Positions 13,765-21,252 of a stretch of 23,133 nucleotides of DNA are shown here, piece after piece (the stretch's first letter is position 1; the number at the start of each line of letters is the position of its first letter). A program made the position numbers and the translations under genes. The stretch is taken from positions 1-23,133 of the forward strand of contig WQZW01000001.1 in assembly GCA_009780545.1 (NCBI GenBank), read 5' to 3'. Source of the DNA: Treponema sp. Its GTDB lineage: Bacteria > Spirochaetota > Spirochaetia > Treponematales > Breznakiellaceae. Under the pieces are notes generated by a model that searched no databases, was not told where the DNA came from, and saw nothing but the letters and a program-made list of their open reading frames with translations.

Positions 13765-14784
13765 TTACTGGGCGGGACGGGCAAGACGGAAACCGAGGCT
13801 ACCATCCCGGATGTGCGGACCGTAGATGAACCGAGATATGACGCGGTTGTTCATCGCCGAATTCCACCAGTTACCGCCGCGGCATATACGGTCCGAGCCT
13901 GTAGGCGCACCGGTGGGATCGATCTGGGCCGTACCGGGATAGGTTCCGTACCAGTCCCATACCCATTCCCAGGCGTTCCCGTTCATGTCATACAACCCGA
14001 GTCCGTTCGCCATCTTCTTGCCGACCTCGTGCGTCCGATTTTGGCTGTTGTCATAGTACCAGGCAACGTCCCCGATAGTGTTACTGCCGGAATAGGTAAA
14101 GTTCCCGGGCGATCCGTTCCCGCCCCTGGCTGCGTACTCCCACTGGGCCTCGGTCGGAAGACGGTAGCCCGTGGAACCTTCCACCACCCTAACGTTGTCC
14201 CATCTCGTATCGCCGTTCGTCGGTACCGTTCCCCAGTCTGCCGTATCCGTGCTCCAGGATACGGGATTAGGCCATTCGTCGGGTAGCTCGTATGCCGGGG
14301 TAAGACCCTTCGCATCGCTCAGTTTATTTGCATAAACCAGGGCATCGTACCAGCTTACTCGTTCCACCGGCCTTTTTCCCTGTACCTCGCCGTTCACGGG
14401 ATCCGCATTATGGTAGCTCGGGTTATTCCCCATTACCGTCTCGTAGTCCTCCTGCGTTACCATGTACTTGTCCATGTAGAAGGTACTCAACGTTACTTCC
14501 TTTAGCGGTCTTTCATTGTTATGATTATTCGTCGTTCCCGCGGGGCTTCCCATCCGAAACTTGCCTCCCTCAATACGAATGAAATCGTCTATGCCCGACT
14601 GTTTCGGCTGCAACTGCGCATGGATGGTATTTGTGGTAATTGCGGCATCGAATTCGAAGGGCCTTTCGTCAGTTGCCGCCGTAAACCGACCCTTAAGGTC
14701 TCCGGCCATGGCTACAAAACCTACCGTTCCGACTATGGCAAGGAAACCTATTGCCCGCCATACGTTTCTCGTTCCTTTCATCAT
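13765..14784 (-). CDS. SUMF1/FGE-like protein with N-terminal membrane anchor
   Basis: Residues from about 75 to 339 form a formylglycine-generating-enzyme-type domain: FIRIEGGKFRMGSP, DKYMVTQEDYETVMG, RPVERVSWYDALVYANKLS, STGYRLPTEAQWEYAARGG, GLYDMNGNAWEWVWDWYG and ICRGGNWWNSAMNNRV...GSLGFRLAR. True FGEs use two cysteines just after the GGS/GGN block; here none is found there, so a non-catalytic or binding role is more likely than sulfatase activation. A hydrophobic segment (VWRAIGFLAIVGTVGFVAMAG) near the N-terminus should export or anchor it. The start is ATG 14784 with GGGAGA six bases upstream. It follows the DUF721 gene on the same strand by 91 bp; a TATAAT at 14825-14830 may give it its own promoter. 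Confidence 0.88.
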   Translation of the reverse strand: MMKGTRNVWRAIGFLAIVGTVGFVAMAGDLKGRFTAATDERPFEFDAAITTNTIHAQLQPKQSGIDDFIRIEGGKFRMGSPAGTTNNHNNERPLKEVTLSTFYMDKYMVTQEDYETVMGNNPSYHNADPVNGEVQGKRPVERVSWYDALVYANKLSDAKGLTPAYELPDEWPNPVSWSTDTADWGTVPTNGDTRWDNVRVVEGSTGYRLPTEAQWEYAARGGNGSPGNFTYSGSNTIGDVAWYYDNSQNRTHEVGKKMANGLGLYDMNGNAWEWVWDWYGTYPGTAQIDPTGAPTGSDRICRGGNWWNSAMNNRVISRFIYGPHIRDGSLGFRLARPAQ

Positions 14785-14875
14785 GGCAATTCTCCCAATG
14801 AAAACAGCGTACACTTTCGGACGGATTATAGGAAGGGGGTTGTCAATAATCCCAAAATAAGGAAAAAAACTCCGG

Positions 14876-15364
14876 TTATCCCGAAAAATTCTTCCTTGCG
14901 ATCTCCTTTTCCAACCGCATAAGCGTTTTCTTCAGTACCTCATCCTTGATTCCCTCGTAGTTGATCCCGCTATCCCCGACAGTTTCCGCCGAACTTTCCC
15001 TGCCGTCGGCCTTTTCCTCGGGTAAGGCTTGGCCCTCAACGCTATCCGGAGAACGGCCTTCGCCGTTCGGCTTTTGGAGCATGATGCAGATGCCGGAGAA
15101 ATTCATTTTCGGGAACCGGAGGCGGAAGTCGTAAAGCAGCTTGCGTTCCTTGGTCTGGATGATCTGCTTCCAGCCGGGATGGTCGACCTCTATCCAGATA
15201 AGCCGGTTATCGAGGCTAGCTATTCGGGAATGGGCAAAGGCCGAGGCGATGTGGTTCTTTTCGGTAAGGTCCTTCCAGCATGAGAAAATCGAGGCGTAGC
15301 CCTTGGCTTTTTCCAGGGTTTCGCCGTCAAAAAGATTGGCCAACAGGTCGCCCAAGCGTTTCAC
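14876..15364 (-). CDS. DUF721/DciA-like protein
   Basis: The N-terminal half (about residues 1-100) has the DUF721 pattern: MKRLGDLLANLFDG, CWKDLTEKNHIASAFAHSRIASLDNRLIWIEVDHPGWKQIIQTKERKLLYDFRLRFPKM. DciA proteins of this family interact with the replicative helicase DnaB in bacteria without DnaC or DnaI. The C-terminal 60 residues are charged and probably disordered. Length is 162 residues. The ATG at 15364 overlaps the recF stop by 4 bp (ATGA), so it is coupled to recF. Its place after dnaA, dnaN and recF is the one seen in treponemes, where gyrA usually follows; here an SUMF1-like gene follows instead. Confidence 0.86.
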   Translation of the reverse strand: MKRLGDLLANLFDGETLEKAKGYASIFSCWKDLTEKNHIASAFAHSRIASLDNRLIWIEVDHPGWKQIIQTKERKLLYDFRLRFPKMNFSGICIMLQKPNGEGRSPDSVEGQALPEEKADGRESSAETVGDSGINYEGIKDEVLKKTLMRLEKEIARKNFSG

Positions 15365-16467
15365 TTTTCCACCTTTCCCCCGGCGACATTGTAAACCAGG
15401 GTCTCGCCGTTTTGATAGCGGTCGAAAGGCTCGTCCGGCAGAAAAGTGAAAAACGCCTGATCGTAACCGGGAAGTACCGAAAGAAACCGCCGACGTTTGC
15501 CGCCGTCCATTTCCAAAAGCACGTCGTCCAATAGCAGTACTGGATTCCGGCCGGTCATCTGGGAAAAACGGCGGGCCTGGGCAACCCGGAGCAGCAGGGC
15601 CAGAAGCCGGCGTTGTCCGGTCGAGGCCGTCGCGACAAAATCCGCTCCCTCAAGGACGAACAGGTAGCGGTCGCGATGCGGGCCGGTCATCGAAAGGCCG
15701 GCGGCAAGGTCCTGTTGCCGGCGCCGTCTAAGCCCTTCCCTCAGAACGTCTTCCTCCGAGCCCTTCCACGAAGGCACATACCTCACTTCCATTCCCTCGA
15801 TTCCCGAAACTTCGCCGTACAGCGGGGAAAAAACCTCGGAAAAAAGGACCGCCGCCGTCCGCCGTTTCTCCATCAGGGCGGTTCCGTAAAAGGCGCATTG
15901 GGCGTCCAAAGCATCAAGCAGGGAATCCGCCTCGCCGTCGAGCCTGTTCTTAAGGGCATCCCTCAAAACGGCGTTACGGGAACGAAGGCTTTTGCGGTAG
16001 GAACGCAGGTCCTCGAGGTATGCCGGATCGTACAGGCTGAGAACCTGGTCGAAAAACCACCGACATTGTTCGGGGCTTCCCTTGACAAAATTCATGTCGT
16101 CATGACAAAAAACGATACAGGGAATCACCGATAGCAGTTCCTTGCGATCTTCCGCCTTTTTATCGTCGATCAAAACCGTTTTTTTTTCGCCTTCCCGTTT
16201 AACCAAAATCTCGTTGGAAAAAGCGGAATCGGCGGGATTGCGGCAAACGGTTCCGGCAACGGAAAAATCCTTCAGGCCGTTTCTCCCGAGATCGCCGTCC
16301 TTGGCGGCCCGAAACGAGGAAGCGTAGGAACAGAAATAGACCGCCTCAAGGAAGTTGGTTTTGCCCTGACCGTTTTCCCCGACAAGAAAAACAGTCTTTG
16401 CGGAAAGATCGACCACGGCATCGGCCAGGTTCCGAAATGCCGTAGTCCGCAAGGAAGAAAAAATCAC
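15361..16467 (-). CDS. recF: DNA replication/repair protein RecF
   Basis: It is an SMC-like ATPase that helps load RecA at single-strand gaps. The Walker A GENGQGKTN (residues 30-38), the signature-type TASTGQRRLLALLLRVAQA, and the Walker B PVLLLDDVLLEMDGGKRR are all intact. The N-terminus IFSSLRTTAFRNL is family-typical. Length is 368 residues, normal. The start is GTG 16467, directly abutting the dnaN stop with no gap, and the stop overlaps the DUF721 start. Translation of dnaN, recF and DUF721 is therefore coupled. No own promoter is apparent. Confidence 0.97.
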   Translation of the reverse strand: MIFSSLRTTAFRNLADAVVDLSAKTVFLVGENGQGKTNFLEAVYFCSYASSFRAAKDGDLGRNGLKDFSVAGTVCRNPADSAFSNEILVKREGEKKTVLIDDKKAEDRKELLSVIPCIVFCHDDMNFVKGSPEQCRWFFDQVLSLYDPAYLEDLRSYRKSLRSRNAVLRDALKNRLDGEADSLLDALDAQCAFYGTALMEKRRTAAVLFSEVFSPLYGEVSGIEGMEVRYVPSWKGSEEDVLREGLRRRRQQDLAAGLSMTGPHRDRYLFVLEGADFVATASTGQRRLLALLLRVAQARRFSQMTGRNPVLLLDDVLLEMDGGKRRRFLSVLPGYDQAFFTFLPDEPFDRYQNGETLVYNVAGGKVEK

Positions 16468-17562
16468 CTAGGGCTGCATCGGCATCACGATATGGAAGAA
16501 ATCCGCCTCCGGAACCGAGGTAATGGTGATCGCCTTGCTCGAATTGGTAAAGCGGATCAAAATCTCCTCGCCGGCAATCACCTTGAAGGGTTCTTCCATA
16601 TAGCTGTAGTTCAGGGCAAGGGAAACTTCCTCGCCTTCGTACTTGCAGGGAATCTCTTCCTTGGCATCGCCCATCTCGCTTTCCTCCGAAAAAACCGAAA
16701 GCAGGCCGGACTTGAGGTTGAAGTATATGCGGTGGGATTTCTGCTCGACCAGAATCGAGACCCGACGAAGTGCCTCGAGTATTTCCTTTCGATTGATGAT
16801 GAAGGAATTGGTCTGCTCCTCGGGAATTACCTTGCGGTAGTTGGGAAAAGTCCCATCTATCACGACCGAGGAAAGACTGTACGTGCCGAATCGAAGGAAG
16901 ACGTTTTTCGGGGTAATCGCCAGCGCGATCATTCCCTCGTTGCCCGACCTTTTGACCATCAGGTTGAGGATTTTTGGCGGAACGATAACCGGGGAAAAAT
17001 CCTTGATTCCGTCTATCTTCTTGTTGATATGGGCCATCCGACGACCGTCCGTTGCCACCATGGTGATGCTGTCATCGCTCTTTTCGAGGAAAACTCCGTT
17101 CATGAAAAAGCGGGTCTCGTCATCGGAGACGGCGAAAACCGTCTGCTGGACCATTTCCTTGAAGTCCTTTATCGGAATCTCGAAATAATCCACGTCGGAA
17201 ACCGGAAAATCGGGAAATTTGTCCGATGCGATGCTCTTAAGTTGGAAATTGGCCTTCTTGACCGAGGTTTTGATCCTTACCTTGTTGTCGTCGTACTCAA
17301 ACTCGATGTCGCCTTCCGGGGCCGCACCAAGAATCCCCAAGAACTTGTCCCCGAAAACCGTCGCCGGTCCGGATTCGAGTACGGTTACCGGCACCTTTGT
17401 CTCGAAGTTTACCTTGAGATCGGTGGCCTTGATGATAAGTTCGTCGTCCTTAGCCTCCAAATAGATGTTGGAAAGGATCGAGATCACGTTTTTCGACGAA
17501 ATGATCTCCTGGGCCATCGATATTTCCTTCAAAAGGATGTTTCTTTCACAAACAAACCGCAT
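16468..17562 (-). CDS. dnaN: DNA polymerase III sliding clamp, beta subunit
   Basis: It encodes the ring-shaped processivity clamp that binds polymerase III and many repair proteins. The three-fold clamp architecture is visible from MRFVCERNILLKEISMAQEIISSKNVISILSNIYLEA to the terminal EADFFHIVMPMQP, where the closing VMPM-type motif helps form the peptide-binding pocket. Length is 364 residues, normal. The ATG at 17562 follows AGAGGAGC at a 5-nt spacing. Upstream is the 295-bp dnaA-dnaN gap, where TATAAT (minus strand, 17582-17587) could serve as a -10 inside the AT-rich palindrome of the proposed origin. Confidence 0.98.
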   Translation of the reverse strand: MRFVCERNILLKEISMAQEIISSKNVISILSNIYLEAKDDELIIKATDLKVNFETKVPVTVLESGPATVFGDKFLGILGAAPEGDIEFEYDDNKVRIKTSVKKANFQLKSIASDKFPDFPVSDVDYFEIPIKDFKEMVQQTVFAVSDDETRFFMNGVFLEKSDDSITMVATDGRRMAHINKKIDGIKDFSPVIVPPKILNLMVKRSGNEGMIALAITPKNVFLRFGTYSLSSVVIDGTFPNYRKVIPEEQTNSFIINRKEILEALRRVSILVEQKSHRIYFNLKSGLLSVFSEESEMGDAKEEIPCKYEGEEVSLALNYSYMEEPFKVIAGEEILIRFTNSSKAITITSVPEADFFHIVMPMQP

Positions 17563-17857
17563 TTTTGCTCCTCTCTTCTCTTATTATACGTCAAGTATAA
17601 TAAGCAGTAATAGTAATAGGCTCCGGGAAAAGTGGACAACCGACTTAATTCCTTGTTGTATATGGAATTACAGTCCACATCACTTGTGCATGTTTGTCCA
17701 CTCTTTCAACACAATCCACAGATCCGACCTTTGCCTTCCATATTATACCATGTAGTCCACAGGTTGCCAACCGGTTATGCACAAATTATGCCCGTCTACC
17801 TATGGCGGATTAGATGTGGGAGGTTTGCGGCGTAGAACCTGATCTCGAATCCGGAGG
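17563..17857. other. Proposed oriC: dnaA-dnaN intergenic region
   Basis: It contains one exact TTATNCACA box on the plus strand (TTATGCACA, 17775-17783) and box-like nonamers CAGTCCACA (17671-17679), TTGTCCACT (17694-17702), CAATCCACA (17712-17720), TAGTCCACA (17753-17761), plus TTGTCCACT on the minus strand (17631-17639). Reading towards dnaN on the minus strand, the last box is followed by an 11-nt GC-rich spacer (17620-17630), then CTATTACTATTACTGCTT (17602-17619), then an AT-rich palindrome. This is the order box, GC cluster, DnaA-trios, unwinding element described for Bacillus subtilis. No protein-coding gene is present in the gap. Confidence 0.7.
17581..17603. promoter_or_regulatory. 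AT-rich palindrome next to the DnaA-trio stretch
   Basis: TTATTATAC (17581-17589) and GTATAATAA (17595-17603) are perfect 9-bp inverted arms around GTCAA. It lies 19 bp before the dnaN start and touches the trio-like stretch. It may be the melting element of the origin, the -10 of a dnaN promoter (TATAAT on the minus strand), an operator, or several of these. Confidence 0.6.
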
Positions 17858-19279
17858 TTAAACCTTGGCGTTGTATTCCTTGATGTTCTTTTTGAGGATT
17901 TCCAGCGTCGTATCCAAAGACGGGTCGGTGATCAGCATTCCCTTGACCTTGTCCAGCGAATGGATGACCGTGGAATGGTCCCTGCCGCCAAAGGACCGCC
18001 CGATCTCGGTACTGGAGAATTGGGTCATTTCCCTGCAGAGGTACATCGCAAGCTGTCTCGGATAGACTATGTTCTTGCTCCGCAGCGATCCCTTAAGGTC
18101 GTTCACCCCGATGGAGAAATAGTCGGCCACGACCCGCTGGATGATCTCTATGGAAAGATTCGCCTCCTTGTTCGAGGCCAGCAGGTCCATGAGCTTCTTC
18201 TGGGCGATCTCCAAGGTAATTTCCTTGCCCACGACTTCGGTATAGGAAATGAGATTCGTCAATGCGCTCAAAAGATCCCGCACGTTGGTCGCAACCTTTC
18301 TGCTGACGTAATCGTAGACTTCGTTGGAAAGGAATACGCCCCTGTTTTCGGCGGCCGTTTTGAGGATGGCGAACCTCACCTCGTAACGCGGCGGCTGGAG
18401 ATCGACCTTCACGCCCTGGTTGAAGCGGGAGACGAGCCTGTCCTGGAAGTCCTTCAGCTCGGAAGGCGGCCGGTCGGAGGTAAAGACTACCTGCTGTTTT
18501 GCCCCCATCAGGGCGTTGAAGGTGTGGAAAAGTTCTTCCTGCACGCCAGGTTTCTTGGCAAGGAACTGGATGTCGTCGATGAGCAACACGTCGACCTTGC
18601 GGAATTTGTTGCGGAAGATGTTCATGTCGTTGTTTCTTGAATTCCCGGTAGGTATCGATTCCATAAATTCGTTGAGAAAATTTTCCGAGGTCGTGTAGAT
18701 AACTTTTTTATTGGTATTTTGGTGGATGCTGTTGCCGATGGCCTGCATCAGGTGCGTCTTGCCGAGTCCGACGCCGCCGTAGATAAAGAACGGATTGTAG
18801 TTGCTGCTCCCCGGATTCCTGCTTATGGCCAGGGCAACGTTGGCCGCATAGTTGTTGTTTTCGCCGATGACGTACCTTTCGAAGGAAAATTCCTCGTTGA
18901 GCTGCGGGTGTTTGCCCCGTTTCGGCTTTTCCGTCGGGGCTGGCGTGGATATTTCGGTTCTCTCCGGCTCGGAAACCGGGGACTTCTCGACGGGAGCCTG
19001 CGTTTCGGCCCGGGGTTCCTCGTTACCCTTGTCGAAAACCTCGAACTCCAGGGCCGTATCCCCGCCGGCTATTTCCCGCAGGACGGTAAGTATCCTCCCC
19101 TGGTAGGTTTTCCTTATCCGTTCCCGGTGGAAGCTCGTGGGAAAGCCCAAGGTAATGCCCGCCTCATTGCAGCGAAGGCAGCGGACCTCGCCGAACCAGT
19201 CGCCATACTCGTCCCCCAGCTCGGTCCGCAGCCTTTCGGCCACCTTCTGCCAAAGGTTTTCCTGCCCAAGTTGCGCCAT
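17858..19279 (-). CDS. dnaA: Chromosomal replication initiator DnaA
   Basis: This AAA+ initiator binds DnaA boxes and melts the origin. Domain I starts at LGQENLWQKVAERL; a Pro/Glu/Thr-rich linker covers about residues 85-125; domain III begins at FSFERYVIGENNNYAANVALAI. It has Walker A GGVGLGKTH (about 168-176), Walker B LLIDDIQFL, and sensor motifs around FTSDRPPSEL and RLVSRF. Domain IV carries the DNA-binding signature FGGRDHSTVIHS. From ATG 19279 it has 473 residues; a GTG at 19285 is an alternative, but AAAGG upstream is better spaced for the ATG. DnaA boxes lie immediately upstream, so autoregulation is likely. The dnaN gene follows after the proposed origin. Confidence 0.98.
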   Translation of the reverse strand: MAQLGQENLWQKVAERLRTELGDEYGDWFGEVRCLRCNEAGITLGFPTSFHRERIRKTYQGRILTVLREIAGGDTALEFEVFDKGNEEPRAETQAPVEKSPVSEPERTEISTPAPTEKPKRGKHPQLNEEFSFERYVIGENNNYAANVALAISRNPGSSNYNPFFIYGGVGLGKTHLMQAIGNSIHQNTNKKVIYTTSENFLNEFMESIPTGNSRNNDMNIFRNKFRKVDVLLIDDIQFLAKKPGVQEELFHTFNALMGAKQQVVFTSDRPPSELKDFQDRLVSRFNQGVKVDLQPPRYEVRFAILKTAAENRGVFLSNEVYDYVSRKVATNVRDLLSALTNLISYTEVVGKEITLEIAQKKLMDLLASNKEANLSIEIIQRVVADYFSIGVNDLKGSLRSKNIVYPRQLAMYLCREMTQFSSTEIGRSFGGRDHSTVIHSLDKVKGMLITDPSLDTTLEILKKNIKEYNAKV

Positions 19280-19285
19280 TTCCAC

Positions 19286-19541
19286 CCTTTATCCACAAGT
19301 TATCCACAGGTGCCCCAAAGGTTGGCATCTGTCCCAAATATCGATAGTGTCTACAAAACCAAACGTTCAAAAACAAGCACAACGGTAAATCATTACCCAA
19401 TATACAATTATATAACCACAAATAAGAACTTGTGCCGAACCTATTTTGAGATAGGCAACTCGATCACGAAGGCCCGATCCCGCCGTCTTTTGTCCACAAG
19501 TTATCCACAGACCACGGGGCCGTTTTTCGCAGCGCAGAAAC
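19286..19541. other. dnaA upstream region with two paired DnaA boxes
   Basis: TTATCCACA occurs at 19289-19297, 19300-19308 and 19501-19509, and TTGTCCACA at 19490-19498. The boxes form two pairs with an identical 11-nt phase, about 200 bp apart, flanking an AT-rich stretch (about 19381-19440). All four are in the plus orientation. The region is a likely second origin half or the autoregulatory site for dnaA. It contains no convincing gene; open frames crossing it are antisense extensions of dnaA. Confidence 0.8.
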
Positions 19542-19571
19542 AGCATACGGAGCTTGGGGCTAGGCTGTCAA
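19542..19571 (-). promoter_or_regulatory. Candidate dnaA promoter
   Basis: On the minus strand TTGACA (19571-19566) is followed after 18 nt by TATGCT (19547-19542). Transcription would run through both pairs of DnaA boxes into dnaA, leaving a leader of about 250 nt, which is long. Other weaker promoters closer to dnaA are possible. Confidence 0.4.
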
Positions 19572-19630
19572 GCTGGTCCGAGCCGCCCGCGGCGGTTTGG
19601 GGTCGGACACCGCACATTTCTCCCGCGGAC

Positions 19631-19659
19631 AAAAAAATCCCGCCGGGTAGGCGGGATTT
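19631..19659 (-). terminator. Strong intrinsic terminator of the OmpA-like gene
   Basis: On the minus strand AAATCCCGCC, loop TACCC, GGCGGGATTT is followed by further T residues (seven Ts in a row in all). The stem is perfect and the tail is clean. It lies 17 bp beyond the stop of the OmpA-like gene and insulates the dnaA upstream region. Confidence 0.92.
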
Positions 19660-19675
19660 GTCGCGGCGTACCGGG

Positions 19676-20107
19676 TTAGCGGGGTTCGACGATGAAAAAG
19701 TTTACCCTGCGGTTCAGGTAGGCTTCGCTCGATCTGGACACGGCAAGCCTTCCGCCGGCGCTGGCGAGGATGATGCGGCTGGGATCGATGTTGTAGTACT
19801 TCACGAGAAATTCCGCGGCTATTTCCGCCCGCTTCTGGCTCAAGGCCGCAAGCACGTTTCGCTCTTCCTGCGAGGTTCCGATAACCGGATTGGCATGTCC
19901 GTCTATCAGTATCCGCTGACGGGGATTCTCGGCCAGTATCCTCGCAACTTCCGTGAACACCTCGTTGTTCTTTATCGCCTGATCGGTACCAACCCTTTCC
20001 AGGTTAGAACTGTTTCCAGGGAAAAGAATAAACAGCGACGTATCCTGCGCATGAACCGCGGAGATGCCCATCACCAATCCGACCAGTAAACACAATACTT
20101 TCCTCAT
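19676..20107 (-). CDS. OmpA-family (OmpA C-like) periplasmic protein
   Basis: This is an exported protein with a C-terminal OmpA-like domain expected to bind peptidoglycan. The signal peptide MRKVLCLLVGLVMGISAVHAQ ends in an AHA type cleavage site near residue 20. The rest, about 120 residues, is essentially one OmpA domain: ILIDGHANPVIGTSQEERNVLAALSQKRAEIAAEFL, IDPSRIILASAGGRLAV and NRRVNFFI. The usual GHxD aspartate, which contacts diaminopimelate in OmpA, is Asn here (GHAN), while the Arg of LSxxRA is kept. The start is ATG 20107 with GGGAGA upstream; an in-frame TTG at 20122 lies within that ribosome site. It is monocistronic with a strong terminator. No beta-barrel is present. Confidence 0.9.
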   Translation of the reverse strand: MRKVLCLLVGLVMGISAVHAQDTSLFILFPGNSSNLERVGTDQAIKNNEVFTEVARILAENPRQRILIDGHANPVIGTSQEERNVLAALSQKRAEIAAEFLVKYYNIDPSRIILASAGGRLAVSRSSEAYLNRRVNFFIVEPR

Positions 20108-20227
20108 ACTTTTCTCCCTCAAACTCTTATATTTGTAAGCCAGAGTACGGTTTATTGTCAGGCATTCGTGTACTTATGTCAATATGCATCCGTCATTCGT
20201 ATGATTATCCGAGGTGAAAATGAGGGG

Positions 20228-20257
20228 AAGTACAATCCGTTAGAGTGGATTGTACTT
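20228..20257. terminator. Perfect hairpin beyond the esterase gene
   Basis: AAGTACAATCC (20228-20238) and GGATTGTACTT (20247-20257) form 11 perfect pairs with an 8-nt loop. It lies 58 bp past the esterase stop on the minus strand and is followed there by CCCCTCATTTT, a poor T tail. The remaining part of the 207-bp gap 20108-20314 shows nothing recognisable. Confidence 0.5.
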
Positions 20258-20314
20258 TGGTTTTGGAGTTATCCGCCGGTCCGATTCCAATCCCTTCTTG
20301 GCGGATTGGGGAGT

Positions 20315-21187
20315 TTACGCTACATGCCGCCTGAAAAACTCGCATTGGGCGTCGTTGCATTGGGTGGCGGTTTCGGATCGGAGGTTGAGATGGAATACGT
20401 GGGCGACGTCCTTTTGCGCCTCGGTTCCGTAGATGCGGAGGACGGCCTCGACGTTCCGCTTCCGAAGGAGGTCGTACATCGGGCGGGCGCAGGGGAGGAG
20501 GAAGTCGTTGACGGAGGAAGCGACGTAGGTCGGGGGAAAGCCGCCGTCGATGAACTTGCGGATGTTCGTTTTGTCGCCGTGGAGAAGCGGATCCTTGCCG
20601 AAGTAGTCGTCGAACAGGCCGGGCAGGGCGGTTTCGATCTCGTGGAACTTTTCGTACATGCCGCAGTTCAGGGCGAGGGCCGCAAGCCGGAAGGCCGGAA
20701 GCTCCAAGCCGAAGAGGTCGGCGTAGGACTTGCTGGTCAGGATGGTCGCATACTGGCTGGCGATCTGCGCCCCGGCCGAATCCCCCACGATGAAAACATT
20801 GTTGAGGTCGATGAAATGCCCTTCGGCATGTTCGCACATCCAACGCAGCACCTCGTTGGTTTCGACCGCCGGCATGGGGAACGAGATCGCCGGCACGAGC
20901 CTGTAGTTGAAGTTGACCACGGTAAAGCCCCGGCAGGCGAGGTCCATGCAGTAAAATTGGTAGAGTTCCTTGCTGCCGTAGACGTAGCCGCCGCCATGGA
21001 CGCTGACGATGGTGGGCAGCGGGCCGGAAGTGCCTTTGGGAAAGTAGATGTCCAGAAGGTTGAACTTGCCATGCGGACCGTAGGGAATGTCGAGCTTCCG
21101 TTCGATGTCTTCCGGAATCTTCATTTTGTGGATGTGCCTGTCGCCGAAACCGCAGACCACCCGGAACAGAATCCTGTCGATGAGCAT
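20315..21187 (-). CDS. Alpha/beta hydrolase, HSL-type acetyl esterase/lipase
   Basis: It probably cleaves short acyl esters; the substrate is unknown. The oxyanion-hole motif VHGGGYVYGS and the nucleophile elbow VGDSAGAQIA are those of the hormone-sensitive-lipase family. The remaining triad is likely Asp in SSVNDFLLP and His in DVAHVFHLN. From ATG 21187, behind an excellent GGGGAGG, the protein has 290 residues. A frame extending to 21256 would ignore this ribosome site. There is no signal peptide, so it is probably cytoplasmic. The MBL-fold gene lies 65 bp upstream on the same strand and may share the transcript. Confidence 0.92.
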   Translation of the reverse strand: MLIDRILFRVVCGFGDRHIHKMKIPEDIERKLDIPYGPHGKFNLLDIYFPKGTSGPLPTIVSVHGGGYVYGSKELYQFYCMDLACRGFTVVNFNYRLVPAISFPMPAVETNEVLRWMCEHAEGHFIDLNNVFIVGDSAGAQIASQYATILTSKSYADLFGLELPAFRLAALALNCGMYEKFHEIETALPGLFDDYFGKDPLLHGDKTNIRKFIDGGFPPTYVASSVNDFLLPCARPMYDLLRKRNVEAVLRIYGTEAQKDVAHVFHLNLRSETATQCNDAQCEFFRRHVA

Positions 21188-21252
21188 GGAAGCCTCCCCA
21201 TCTCCCTTCGTTTGAAGCATGCGGTAGGCGCAACGCCTTGCTCGTGCCGAAA

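Noticed and set aside
14824..14847. TTGACA and TATAAT close together before the SUMF1-like gene (minus strand)
   Set aside because: They are only about 10 nt apart, so they cannot be a -35/-10 pair; TATAAT alone is mentioned as a possible -10.
16492..17610. A 372-codon plus-strand frame opposite dnaN
   Set aside because: Antisense to an unmistakable dnaN, with no recognisable motif.
18719..20089. A 456-codon plus-strand frame across dnaA, its upstream region and the OmpA-like gene
   Set aside because: It runs antisense through two well-supported genes and through the DnaA boxes, and shows no domain.
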